Shown here one piece after another: positions 8,992 to 17,229 of a stretch of DNA of 64,000 nucleotides. The number at the start of each line of letters is the position of its first letter. Within the stretch, counting starts at the first letter, position 1. This DNA is from Halococcus sediminicola (GTDB taxonomy: Archaea; Halobacteriota; Halobacteria; Halobacteriales; Halococcaceae), in contig NZ_BBMP01000022.1 of NCBI RefSeq assembly GCF_000755245.1, positions 910,712 to 974,711 on the forward strand. The letters run 5' to 3'. The position numbers and the translations under genes are program-made. The notes under the pieces were generated by a model. The model searched no databases. It saw nothing but the letters and a program-made list of their open reading frames with translations, and had not been told where the DNA came from.

Positions 8992-9755
8992 CAGACGTCC
9001 GTCAGCACGACCGGGTCGCCCACCCCGACGCCGAACGCCCGCTCGCCACGGCCACGATTCACGGCGAGTTCGACGTTCTCGTGGCTCCCGACGGTGACGA
9101 GCCGTTCTTCCGGTTCGGCGTGGGCGTACGAGCGTTCGACCGGCACCCGTTCGTCGTTTATCGCTATCGAGTCGCCGAAGGAGCCGTCGAGCACCTCGCC
9201 GGGAACGTTCGTGATGACGTTGCCGAACCCGTCGACGACGAGCACCTCGCCAGCGGTCTCGTCTTCTCGGTAATCGGGGTCGGGAAAACGAAGCTCTTCG
9301 ATGGCCTCGATTGGTGTACAGCGGTCGAGGTCCTCGATATGTTCACTGTCAGCCTCGTGGACGGCCGCGGCCGCCGGCGCGAATACATCCCGTCCGTGAA
9401 AGGTCGAACTCGCGGCATCACCATCGTCGATTTCGAACACCTCGATGTCGTCGCCGTCGGCGAGTTGGCGGGCAACGGGCACGAGCACGCCGTTGTCCGG
9501 CCCGACGAGGGCGTGCTCACCAGCGCGCACGACGATCGCCGCGCGGTCGGTGCCGACGCCGGGGTCGACCACGACGAGGTGGACGGCGGGCGGGAAATAG
9601 GGGAGGAGTTCTCGCAGCCAGAACGCCGCCGTGCGGACGTCCTGTCGGGGAAAGTCGTGGCTGACGTCGACCAGTCGGGCATCCGTGTTCGAGAGGAGCA
9701 CTCCCTTCATCGCCGCCGGGTAGGGCGCACCGAAGTCTGAACTCAGCGTGAGCAT
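8991..9755 (-). CDS. SAM hydroxide adenosyltransferase / SAM hydrolase (DUF62)
   Basis: 254 residues. An N-terminal domain has TLSSDFG (3-9), VDVSHDFPRQDVRTAAFWL (29-47) and VVVDPGVGTDR (61-71). A C-terminal beta domain has VDGFGNVITNVP. This is the fold shared by fluorinase/chlorinase and the archaeal DUF62 enzymes that hydrolyse S-adenosylmethionine to adenosine and methionine. The ATG at 9755 is one base after the stop of the upstream NMN adenylyltransferase gene, so translation is probably coupled. Confidence 0.88.
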   Translation of the reverse strand: MLTLSSDFGAPYPAAMKGVLLSNTDARLVDVSHDFPRQDVRTAAFWLRELLPYFPPAVHLVVVDPGVGTDRAAIVVRAGEHALVGPDNGVLVPVARQLADGDDIEVFEIDDGDAASSTFHGRDVFAPAAAAVHEADSEHIEDLDRCTPIEAIEELRFPDPDYREDETAGEVLVVDGFGNVITNVPGEVLDGSFGDSIAINDERVPVERSYAHAEPEERLVTVGSHENVELAVNRGRGERAFGVGVGDPVVLTDV

Positions 9756-9756
9756 G

Positions 9757-10311
9757 CTATTCGGGGTCGGCGGTATCGGAGCGGTGTGGACGGTCGTCGG
9801 CCGCCCCATCGGTATCGCTCACCCGCTGGAGGCGCTCGATGCCGTTGATTTCTTCGACGATCTCGACGACGGCACTCGGGAGGAGTTCCTCCCAGCCTTC
9901 GTCGGCGATCATTCGTTCTCTGATCTCGGTTCCTTCGAGCTTTTCGCGTTCGAACATCGGCGACTGGCGCACTTCGACGCCAGCCTCCGAAAACAGCTGA
10001 ATCACGAGGGGGTTGTTCGAGTAGGCGATGTCGAACGCCGGCGACATGCTGCGGACGTGGGAGACCCAGACGGCGTTCCTGTCGAGGTCTTCGATGGGAA
10101 CGGGATAGATGACCAGTTCGGCGTCTTCGAGCGCCTTGGTGATCATCATGATGCGCTCGCCGGCGGTGAACGGGTTGTGGCGGGTGTGTGAGTCGTCGGC
10201 GCTGCCGATGCCGAGGACGAGTTCGTCGACTTCGCCGACGATGCGTTCAACCATGTGGTGGTGGCCGTCGTGGTAGGGCTGGAAGCGACCGATGTAAAAC
10301 CCCCGCGTCAT
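9757..10311 (-). CDS. nadM: nicotinamide-nucleotide adenylyltransferase
   Basis: 184 residues. The nucleotidyltransferase signature GRFQPYHDGHHH starts at residue 8, with RHNPFTAGERIMMI after it and EGTEIRERM as the (I/G)-[ST]-x-[ST]xxR-like motif. This is the archaeal NadM type, which joins NMN and ATP to give NAD+. The family is normally about 170 residues; the extra C-terminal 15-20 are acidic. It is the first gene of the operon with the SAM hydrolase and TRIC channel. The minus-strand BoxA at 10331-10342 predicts a near-leaderless mRNA. Confidence 0.92.
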   Translation of the reverse strand: MTRGFYIGRFQPYHDGHHHMVERIVGEVDELVLGIGSADDSHTRHNPFTAGERIMMITKALEDAELVIYPVPIEDLDRNAVWVSHVRSMSPAFDIAYSNNPLVIQLFSEAGVEVRQSPMFEREKLEGTEIRERMIADEGWEELLPSAVVEIVEEINGIERLQRVSDTDGAADDRPHRSDTADPE

Positions 10312-10330
10312 GTCCTCACTCCCGCCCCGC

Positions 10331-10342
10331 ACATATATAAAA
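10331..10342 (-). promoter_or_regulatory. BoxA of the nadM operon
   Basis: On the minus strand this reads TTTTATATATGT, centred about 26 nt before the ATG at 10311. It gives an essentially leaderless transcript for the nadM / SAM hydrolase / TRIC operon. Confidence 0.65.
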
Positions 10343-10479
10343 CCGGCCGGTCGGACACGAACGACTGATCGCAGCGCAGGAGGTCTCGTACGGCCGATTT
10401 CGATGCCATGTGGCCGACGTGGGAGGGGAGAAAGTATATCAGTGGACGTGCCCTTCTCTCTACTGTTAGAGACAGTCAT

Positions 10480-12516
10480 ATGAGCAACGACACCGACACC
10501 GACGACGCGTTCCCAACCGAGTCCGGCGTCGACTCGGACTCGGAACCGGGAGCCGAGACGAACGTGCCGTCTGGGGAGACACTCGGCAGCGACGTCGCCG
10601 AAGAGACCATCATCGAAGGGGAGGAAGACGACCTGCTCGGGGGACTCGACATCGAATCGACCGACGACATCGAGATCCCCGACCGACTCGTCGATCAGGT
10701 CATCGGGCAGGACCACGCCCGCGACGTGGTGATGAAGGCGGCCAAGCAGCGTCGCCACGTCATGATGATCGGCACACCAGGAACCGGGAAGTCGATGCTG
10801 GCCAAGGCGATGAGCCAGTTGCTTCCCAAAGAAGACCTCCAAGACGTGTTGGTCTATCACAACCCCGACGACGGCAACGCGCCGAAGGTCCGCACCGTCC
10901 CGGGGGGAAAGGGTAAACAGATCATCGAGGCCCACAAGGAGGAGGCCCAAAAGCGCAACCAGATGCGCCAGTTCCTGATGTGGATCATCATCGCCATCGT
11001 GCTCGGCTACTCGCTGCTGATCGCCGGGCAGGTACTACTCGGCATTCTGGCTGCGGGGGTCATCTACATCGCGTTCAAATACAGCTCGCGCAGCACGGAC
11101 GCGATGATCCCGAACCTCCTCATCGACTCCTCAGACACCCAGACCGCCCCGTTCAAGGACGCGACGGGTGCCCACGCCGGCGCACTGCTCGGCGACGTCC
11201 GCCACGACCCGTTCCAGTCGGGTGGGATGGAGACACCGAGCCACGACCGCGTCGAGTCGGGGGCGATCCACGAGGCGAACAAGGGCGTGCTGTTCCTCGA
11301 CGAGATCAACACCCTCGACGTGCGCTCCCAGCAGAAACTGATGACCGCGATTCAGGAAGGGGAGTTCTCCATCACCGGTCAGTCCGAGCGTTCGTCCGGT
11401 GCGATGGTCCAGACCGAACCCGTGCCCACCGACTTCATCATGATCGCGGCCGGGAATCTGGATGCGATGGAGAACATGCACCCGGCACTCCGCTCGCGCA
11501 TCAAAGGCTACGGCTACGAGGTGTACATGGACGACACCATCGAGGACGAACCGGAGATGCGCCGCAAATACGCCCGCTTCGTCGCCCAGGAAGTCGACAA
11601 GGACGGTCGGCTGCCCCACTTCACACGGGACGCCGTCAAGGAGGTCATGCTCGAAGCCCAGCGCCGTGCCGGACGGAAGGGCCACCTCACCCTCAAAATG
11701 CGTGACCTCGGGGGACTCGTCCGCGTGGCGGGCGACATCGCCCGCGCCGAGGACGCCGAGTTCACCACCCGCGACCACGTCCTGCAGGCCAAGCGCCGCT
11801 CGCGCTCGATCGAACAGCAGCTCGCCGATACGTTCATCGAGCGCCGCAAGGACTACGAGATGACCGTCGCGCAGGGCGACGTCGTCGGCCGCATCAACGG
11901 ACTCGCCGTGATGGGCGAGGACTCGGGGATCGTTCTCCCTGTGATGGCTGAGGTCACGCCCTCGCAGGGTCCCGGTGGCGTGATCGCCACCGGCCAACTC
12001 AAGGAGATGGCCGAGGAGGCCGTCCAGAACGTGTCGGCGATCATCAAGAAGTTCTCCGACGAGAACATCTCCGAGAAGGACATCCACATCCAGTTCGTCC
12101 AAACCGGCCAGAGCGGTGTCGACGGCGACTCGGCCTCCATCACGGTGGCCGCCGCCGTCATCAGCGCGCTGGAGGACGTTCCCGTGGACCAGAACCTCGC
12201 GATGACCGGCTCGCTGTCGGTCCGGGGTGACGTGCTGCCCGTGGGTGGCGTGACCCACAAGATCGAGGCCGCAGCCAAAGCCGGTCTCGAACGGGTCATC
12301 ATCCCGGCAGCCAACGAACAGGACGTGATGATCGAAGACGAGTACAAAGACCAGATCAAGGTCATCCCCGTTTCCCACATCAGCGAGGTGCTCGAAGTCG
12401 CCCTTGCCGGCGAGGGCGAGAAGGACGGGCTGGTCGACCGCCTGAAATCCATCACCGGGCAGGCACTCGACCGACAGGTCGGCCAGCAGGGCACCGGCAG
12501 TCCGAGTCCCCAATAG
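10480..12516 (+). CDS. lonB: membrane-anchored ATP-dependent protease LonB
   Basis: 678 residues. An acidic N-terminus is followed by an AAA+ domain with Walker A GTPGTGKS (98-105). Two membrane helices (about 167-205) are inserted in the AAA+ module, a hallmark of archaeal LonB. Walker B is LFLDEINTL. The C-terminal serine protease domain has catalytic Ser551 in DGDSAS and Lys594 in THKIEAA. LonB degrades membrane and regulatory proteins and is essential in Haloferax. The ATG at 10480 gives the family's usual N-terminus. The next gene starts inside its stop codon. Confidence 0.95.
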   Translation: MSNDTDTDDAFPTESGVDSDSEPGAETNVPSGETLGSDVAEETIIEGEEDDLLGGLDIESTDDIEIPDRLVDQVIGQDHARDVVMKAAKQRRHVMMIGTPGTGKSMLAKAMSQLLPKEDLQDVLVYHNPDDGNAPKVRTVPGGKGKQIIEAHKEEAQKRNQMRQFLMWIIIAIVLGYSLLIAGQVLLGILAAGVIYIAFKYSSRSTDAMIPNLLIDSSDTQTAPFKDATGAHAGALLGDVRHDPFQSGGMETPSHDRVESGAIHEANKGVLFLDEINTLDVRSQQKLMTAIQEGEFSITGQSERSSGAMVQTEPVPTDFIMIAAGNLDAMENMHPALRSRIKGYGYEVYMDDTIEDEPEMRRKYARFVAQEVDKDGRLPHFTRDAVKEVMLEAQRRAGRKGHLTLKMRDLGGLVRVAGDIARAEDAEFTTRDHVLQAKRRSRSIEQQLADTFIERRKDYEMTVAQGDVVGRINGLAVMGEDSGIVLPVMAEVTPSQGPGGVIATGQLKEMAEEAVQNVSAIIKKFSDENISEKDIHIQFVQTGQSGVDGDSASITVAAAVISALEDVPVDQNLAMTGSLSVRGDVLPVGGVTHKIEAAAKAGLERVIIPAANEQDVMIEDEYKDQIKVIPVSHISEVLEVALAGEGEKDGLVDRLKSITGQALDRQVGQQGTGSPSPQ

Positions 12517-13286
12517 TGGCCCGATGGGCGGTCTTCGCGGGGTTGACCGCCCTCGTGCTCACACTCTTGCTCGCGCTCGCGCGCCTCTCACAATCGACCG
12601 TGAGCGACGGTGCGGTCCCGGGGGACGACACCCGAAGCGAAGCGCCCACCGCCGACCCACCACGCCCGGACCGCACCGCGACCGAACCGTCGGACTCGGC
12701 GTCGCTTTCCACGGGGCTATTGCTCGCAAACGTCGCGCTCTCACAGGGGCTGTTCTTACTGATTCTTCTCGGCGGCGCGTGGTACGCTCGGGTCCCGCTC
12801 GCGGCGCTCGGCGCGCCGCCGGCGACCAATCGAATAGAGGAACTCGCAATCGGCGTCGCGCTCGGCACCGGCCTGTATCTCGTCAACGAGTTCGGCTCGC
12901 GTGCCGTCGAGGCGGTCGGCATCGAGACGCCCACCGCGCTGCGCGAATCGCTCGCGCCCGACTCGACGGCGGGCTGGGTGGTGCTGTTGGCGCTGGTGCT
13001 CCCGATCATCGCCGTCTTCGAGGAGTTCCTCTTCCGGGCGGCGCTCGTGGGCGCGTTCTCGGCGGGGTTTTCGTTCTCGCCGTGGCTGCTCGCAGTTCTC
13101 TCCTCGATAGCCTTCGCGCTCGGGCACGGTGCGCAGGGTGCGCTCGGCATGGTCGTTACTGGCGGTTTGGGCTTCGTGCTCGCGGGCGCGTTCGTCGTGA
13201 CGGGGAGCCTGCTCGTCGTGGTGGTCGCCCACTACCTCGTCAACGCGCTCGAATTCGCCGTCAACGAAGGTTCGATGGCCGATTAG
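12516..13286 (+). CDS. CPBP family intramembrane metalloprotease
   Basis: 256 residues and about seven membrane helices. Motif 1 is EEFLFR (Glu169, Glu170, Arg174), motif 2 is FALGH (His204), and motif 3 is HYLVN (His239, Asn243). This is the CAAX-protease/bacteriocin-processing (Abi, PF02517) signature. The GTG start shares one base with the LonB stop (TAGTG), so two membrane proteases are translationally coupled. Substrates are unknown. It is convergent with the CoA-transferase gene, overlapping it by 4 nt. Confidence 0.88.
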   Translation: MARWAVFAGLTALVLTLLLALARLSQSTVSDGAVPGDDTRSEAPTADPPRPDRTATEPSDSASLSTGLLLANVALSQGLFLLILLGGAWYARVPLAALGAPPATNRIEELAIGVALGTGLYLVNEFGSRAVEAVGIETPTALRESLAPDSTAGWVVLLALVLPIIAVFEEFLFRAALVGAFSAGFSFSPWLLAVLSSIAFALGHGAQGALGMVVTGGLGFVLAGAFVVTGSLLVVVVAHYLVNALEFAVNEGSMAD

Positions 13287-14524
13287 CCCTCGAACGGCGC
13301 GACGACATCGGCGTCGATCAACTCACGAATCGCGTCCTCGTCGTAGCCCGCCTCGCGGAGTAGGTCGCGGGTGTGTTCGCCAAGGCGGGGCGGATGCTGG
13401 CGGATCGTCGTCGGCGTGTTCGAGAAATGCATCGGACTGCCGGGCATCGAGACGGTGCCGGCGGTCGGGTGGTCGATTTCGCGACGCATTCCGCGCGCCG
13501 CGACCTGCTCGTCGGCGAAGACGTCGGCCATGTTGTGGACGTCGCTCGCGGGTACGTCGTGCTCGTCGAAGAGGGCGAGCAACTCGTCGGTTCCGTATTC
13601 CGCGAGTTCGTCGGCCAGTAACGTGTCGAGCGCCTCGCGGTTGGCCACTCGATCTTCGTTGGTCGCGAAGCGCGCGTCGTCGGTGAGGTCCTCGCGGTCG
13701 AGCGCCGTACAGAAGTTCGGCCAGAGGTTCTCGGAGGCGACTGCGATCACGATATATCCGTCGCGCGTCTCGAAGGCCTGATACGGCGCTATCGTCGGGT
13801 GTTTGCTGCCCATTCGCGTGGGCGGGTCGCCGGTGGCGAAGTAGTTCGAGGCCATGTACGTCATCCAGGCCACCTGCCCGTCGAACAGGCTAATGTCGAT
13901 TTTTTGTCCATTCGTCCCACTCAGTTCGCGTTCGAGCAGCGCCGCCAGAATTCCCTGTGTGGCGTACATCCCCGCACCGATGTCGGCGATGGCGACGCCG
14001 ACCCGAACGGGGGTTCTTCCTTCCTCGCCAGTGATGCTCATCAACCCGCCCTCGGCCTGCATGATGATGTCGTAGGCCGGGCGATGGCTGTCGGGCCCCC
14101 ACTCGCCGTAGCCCGAGATCGAACAGTAGACCAGTTCCGGGTTCTCTTCGCGGAGGTCGTCGTAGCCGAGGTTCCACTCTTCCATCTTCCCGACCCGAAA
14201 GTTCTCGACGAGCACGTCGGCCTCGCGGGCGAGTTCGCGGAACACCTCGCGGCCTTCCTCCGAGGCGAGGTTCAGCGCGATCGAGCGCTTGTTCCGGTTG
14301 ATGCTCATGTAGTAGGCGCTTTCCTCGGAATCGCCGTAGCTCGGGGGTTTCCAGCCACGGGTCTGATCGCCGGTGCTGGGGCGCTCGATTTTGATGATCT
14401 CCGCGCCGAGGTCGCCCAACTGCATCGTACAGAACGGACCGGCGAGCACGCGCGAGGCGTCCAAAACTGTGAGACCGTCGAGCGGCCCGCGCTCACCGTC
14501 GGCCGTGCGCGCTTCGCCGGTCAT
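13283..14524 (-). CDS. CaiB/BaiF (family III) CoA-transferase
   Basis: 413 residues. The N-terminal pattern DGLTVLDASRVLAGPFCTMQLGDLGAE is typical of the family. The catalytic aspartate is probably Asp152 in PAYDIIMQAEGG, matching Asp169 of formyl-CoA transferase. Such enzymes move CoA between carboxylic acids through an aspartyl-CoA thioester. The start overlaps the stop of the upstream ThDP-enzyme gene by 4 nt (ATGA). That pairing recalls Frc/Oxc oxalate degradation, but the substrate cannot be read from the sequence. Confidence 0.88.
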   Translation of the reverse strand: MTGEARTADGERGPLDGLTVLDASRVLAGPFCTMQLGDLGAEIIKIERPSTGDQTRGWKPPSYGDSEESAYYMSINRNKRSIALNLASEEGREVFRELAREADVLVENFRVGKMEEWNLGYDDLREENPELVYCSISGYGEWGPDSHRPAYDIIMQAEGGLMSITGEEGRTPVRVGVAIADIGAGMYATQGILAALLERELSGTNGQKIDISLFDGQVAWMTYMASNYFATGDPPTRMGSKHPTIAPYQAFETRDGYIVIAVASENLWPNFCTALDREDLTDDARFATNEDRVANREALDTLLADELAEYGTDELLALFDEHDVPASDVHNMADVFADEQVAARGMRREIDHPTAGTVSMPGSPMHFSNTPTTIRQHPPRLGEHTRDLLREAGYDEDAIRELIDADVVAPFEG

Positions 14525-16161
14525 CGGCCCTCCATGAACGCGCTCGCCTGTGGCTCGTCGGGGTCGGTGCGCACCTCGACCAACACCGGTTCGTCGCGCT
14601 TGACGGCCTCGGCCACACGCTCTTCGAGCTCCACGACGCCGTCGGCTCGGAGCGCGGTCATGCCCATCCCCTCGGCGATCGTCAGGAAGTCGAGCGCAGC
14701 CGACGGCCAGCCGTAGGCCCCTGATTCGAGCCCGTAGCTGCGCTCGGCCTCCTCGCTGATGATGGCGTAGTCGTCGTTGTTGAACACGACCGTCGTGACG
14801 GGGAGATCGTCGGCGACGGCGGTGTGGAGTTCGTGAACCGCCATCATCAGGCCGCCATCACCGCAGAGCGCCAGCACCGGTTTCTCGGGATTGGCCAACT
14901 GCGCGCCGATGGCGGCGGGCAATCCGGTTCCCATCGTCGCCCACGAGCCCGGATTCACGTATCGGCGCGGGCCGTAGGCGTCGAAGACGTTGAGCGCCCA
15001 CACCCGGAAGCCGCCCGCGTCGGCGCTCACGACCGTCTCGTCGGGAATCGCGCGGCGAACCGCCCGGAGACAGGCCACGGAGGTCGGCGGCTCGCGCTCG
15101 GCATCGAGCAGGCCGGCGATGCGCTCGTCGTAGGCGTCCCTGACCGCCGCGACTTCCGCAGCGCCGTCCCAGCCATCGCCCGCGGCGTCGCCGAGCCGCC
15201 CCTCCAACTCGTCGAGCGTCGCGCGCGCGTCGGCGACGATGCCCACGGTGGGCGTGTAGCCGGTGCCGATGTCGTTCGCGTCGAGCGTGACGTGGACGAG
15301 TTCGTCGGGCAGCGGTGCCGAGAAGTGGCTCGTGGCGACCGCGTCGAGGTCCGAGCCGACGACGAGCGCGGCGTCCGCAGCAGCTAGCGTGTCTTCGAGT
15401 TCCGGACTGGCGCTTCCCGAGAGCGTCCCGAGCCAGAGCGGGTGCTCACCGCCGATGACGCCCTTTCCCTTGTAGGTCGTCACGACCGGCGCGCGCAGGC
15501 GCTCGGCGATCGATTCGAGCTCCGCGGCGGCTCCCGAGGCCCTGACGCCGCCGCCGGCGACGATGACCGGTTTGCTCGCCCCGTCGAGCACGTCCGCTGC
15601 GCCGGCGACGCCGTCGGGCCGTTCGGTCGAGGGTGTTTCGACGTTGGCCGGCGACGCGACCGCTACGTCCTGTGCGAGGAAATTTTTGGGGATGCCGATT
15701 CGCACCGGCCCTTTCGGCGGGGTCGTGGCGATCGTGAGCGCGCGGTCGAGTTCGGCGGCGGTCGCCTCGGGCGTCTCGACCAGGATGTTCTCCTTGACGA
15801 CGGTGTCGTAGGTATCGGGCGGCGTCTCGTGGATGGCGTCGCCGCCGCGGAGGTCGGGTTCGGTCTCGATGGCGATGTGCAGGAGGGGCGTGCAGTCGTT
15901 TTTCGCGTTCTTCAGCCCGTTCATCGCGTTCATGTCGCCCGGACCGGGAACGACGATGGTCGCCGCTGGCCGGCCGCTCGTCTCGGCGTAGCCCCACGCC
16001 TCCTGACTGACGGCGGTCTCGTGGCGCGCGACGACGTAGCGGACGTCCTCGGCGCGGTCGATGCCGTCGTTCAGCGGGAGCGACTGCTTGCCGGGGATGC
16101 CGAAGACGGTGTCGATACCGTGCTCGCGCAGGCGCTCGACGACGGCGGTGCTGACGTGCAT
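14521..16161 (-). CDS. thiamine-diphosphate-dependent enzyme (acetolactate synthase / oxalyl-CoA decarboxylase superfamily)
   Basis: 546 residues in the three-domain POX order: an N-terminal PYR domain with the catalytic Glu48 in RHETAVSQ, a central Rossmann-like domain (about 185-320), and a C-terminal PP domain with GDGGLMMAVHEL...NNDDYAI as the GDG-NN metal/ThDP motif. The reaction could be a decarboxylation, carboligation or acyl-CoA lysis. TTTTTAT on the minus strand (about 16180-16187) supports the ATG at 16161. It forms a tight two-gene operon with the CoA-transferase. Superfamily is certain; substrate is unknown. Confidence 0.85.
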   Translation of the reverse strand: MHVSTAVVERLREHGIDTVFGIPGKQSLPLNDGIDRAEDVRYVVARHETAVSQEAWGYAETSGRPAATIVVPGPGDMNAMNGLKNAKNDCTPLLHIAIETEPDLRGGDAIHETPPDTYDTVVKENILVETPEATAAELDRALTIATTPPKGPVRIGIPKNFLAQDVAVASPANVETPSTERPDGVAGAADVLDGASKPVIVAGGGVRASGAAAELESIAERLRAPVVTTYKGKGVIGGEHPLWLGTLSGSASPELEDTLAAADAALVVGSDLDAVATSHFSAPLPDELVHVTLDANDIGTGYTPTVGIVADARATLDELEGRLGDAAGDGWDGAAEVAAVRDAYDERIAGLLDAEREPPTSVACLRAVRRAIPDETVVSADAGGFRVWALNVFDAYGPRRYVNPGSWATMGTGLPAAIGAQLANPEKPVLALCGDGGLMMAVHELHTAVADDLPVTTVVFNNDDYAIISEEAERSYGLESGAYGWPSAALDFLTIAEGMGMTALRADGVVELEERVAEAVKRDEPVLVEVRTDPDEPQASAFMEGR

Positions 16162-16197
16162 GATAAATCCATCGTGTGTGGGGATAAAAAGCGTCCC

Positions 16198-17097
16198 TTA
16201 GCGAACCGAATCGGATCGATCGCCGTGCACCGCGCGATGAGGCGTAACGTGCGGGCCGTGCTCGCCCGGTTCGACGGTCGCCGCGACGCCGAAGACGTCC
16301 CGGAGAAGTCCTTCGGAGACGACTTTCGACGGTGGTCCGCGGGCGTAGATTTCGCCGTCGTCGAGCGCGAGCATGTGTTCTGCGTGCCGGGCGGCCTGGT
16401 CGATGTCGTGGAGGACGAGCACGACCGTGACCTCATTCTCGACGTTCAGCGTCTCGACGATCTCCATCACTTCGAGTTGGTGGTGGAGATCGAGGAAGGT
16501 CGTGGGTTCGTCGAGCAGCAGTACCTCCGTGTCCTGGGCGAGCGCCATCGCGATCCACGCGAGCTGTTTCTGACCGCCGCTGAGGCTGCCGAGGTCGCGG
16601 TCGCGGAGGTGGTCGACGCCGGCCAGCGAGAGCGCGCGCTCGACGGCCGCCTCGTCGGCGTCGGTCGGCGATTCGAACGCGCCCCGGTGGGGATAGCGAC
16701 CGTGCATAGCGAGGCTTTCGACGGTGAGGCTCGCCGGGAGGTCGCTCTCTTGGGCGAGCAAGCCGAGTTTGCGGGCGAGCTCCTTCGTCCCGAGCGACTG
16801 TATCTCCCGCCCGTCGAGTCTGACGACGCCGGATTCGGGAGCGAGCTGGTTGGCGAGGCCCTGGAGCAGCGTGCTCTTTCCCGACCCGTTCGGCCCGACG
16901 AGCGCCGTCACGCGGTTTTCGGGGATCGACACCGACTCGCCGTCGATTACCGGTCGATCCTCGGAGTAGCCGAGCACGAGTTCTTCGGCGACGAGAGCAC
17001 TTGGAGAGTCGTCCCGAACGCCGCCGGGTGGCTCCAACACCGACTCGCTCGTGACGACCGCTCCGCCGTCGGGCGCGACGTCGTCGGTGTCGACCAT
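16198..17097 (-). CDS. ABC transporter ATP-binding protein, iron-siderophore type (FecE/FepC-like)
   Basis: 299 residues. Walker A is GPNGSGKST (68-76), the signature is LSGGQKQ, Walker B is LLLDEPT, and a switch His sits in VLHDIDQAARHAEH. These match the FecCD-type siderophore/cobalamin ATPases. About 33 residues precede the ABC domain. An in-frame TGA at 17104-17106 limits the start to the ATG at 17097 or the TTG at 17100. The ATG overlaps the stop of a 27-codon leader reading frame. It is separated from the permease gene by its own iron-box promoter and probably energises that permease. Confidence 0.9.
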   Translation of the reverse strand: MVDTDDVAPDGGAVVTSESVLEPPGGVRDDSPSALVAEELVLGYSEDRPVIDGESVSIPENRVTALVGPNGSGKSTLLQGLANQLAPESGVVRLDGREIQSLGTKELARKLGLLAQESDLPASLTVESLAMHGRYPHRGAFESPTDADEAAVERALSLAGVDHLRDRDLGSLSGGQKQLAWIAMALAQDTEVLLLDEPTTFLDLHHQLEVMEIVETLNVENEVTVVLVLHDIDQAARHAEHMLALDDGEIYARGPPSKVVSEGLLRDVFGVAATVEPGEHGPHVTPHRAVHGDRSDSVR

Positions 17098-17180
17098 CAA
17101 CCGTCACCACCCGTCGGCAGTCCGTCGTCGGAACCCGTGTGGACCATATTCTCCGACGGCAAGGCACGTCGCTCCCTCAT
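17097..17180 (-). CDS. 27-codon leaderless leader peptide upstream of the ATPase gene
   Basis: A small reading frame, MRERRALPSENMVHTG... ending GDG, of 27 residues. Its ATG (17180) is 7 nt from an iron-box palindrome and about 27 nt downstream of a BoxA-like TTTATG. That is the same spacing seen at the leaderless starts of the two iron receptor genes and the 53-residue gene. Its TGA overlaps the ATPase ATG (TGATG), so the ATPase is probably translated by termination-reinitiation. Function of the peptide is unknown; it may serve only for coupling. No similarity is recognised. Confidence 0.55.
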   Translation of the reverse strand: MRERRALPSENMVHTGSDDGLPTGGDG

Positions 17181-17185
17181 GGCTG

Positions 17186-17201
17186 TTTAGGTGGGCCTAA
17201 A
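17186..17201 (-). promoter_or_regulatory. iron-box operator 1 (ATPase promoter)
   Basis: TTTAGGTGGGCCTAAA is a 16-bp imperfect palindrome resembling DtxR/IdeR-family boxes. The 14-bp core is 17187-17200. It sits between a BoxA-like TTTATG on the minus strand (17205-17210) and the ATG at 17180, so a bound repressor would block transcription initiation. One of six related sites in 17.2-23.9 kb. Confidence 0.75.
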
Positions 17202-17229
17202 TCACATAAACGTTTCCGTCGCCGGAGGT

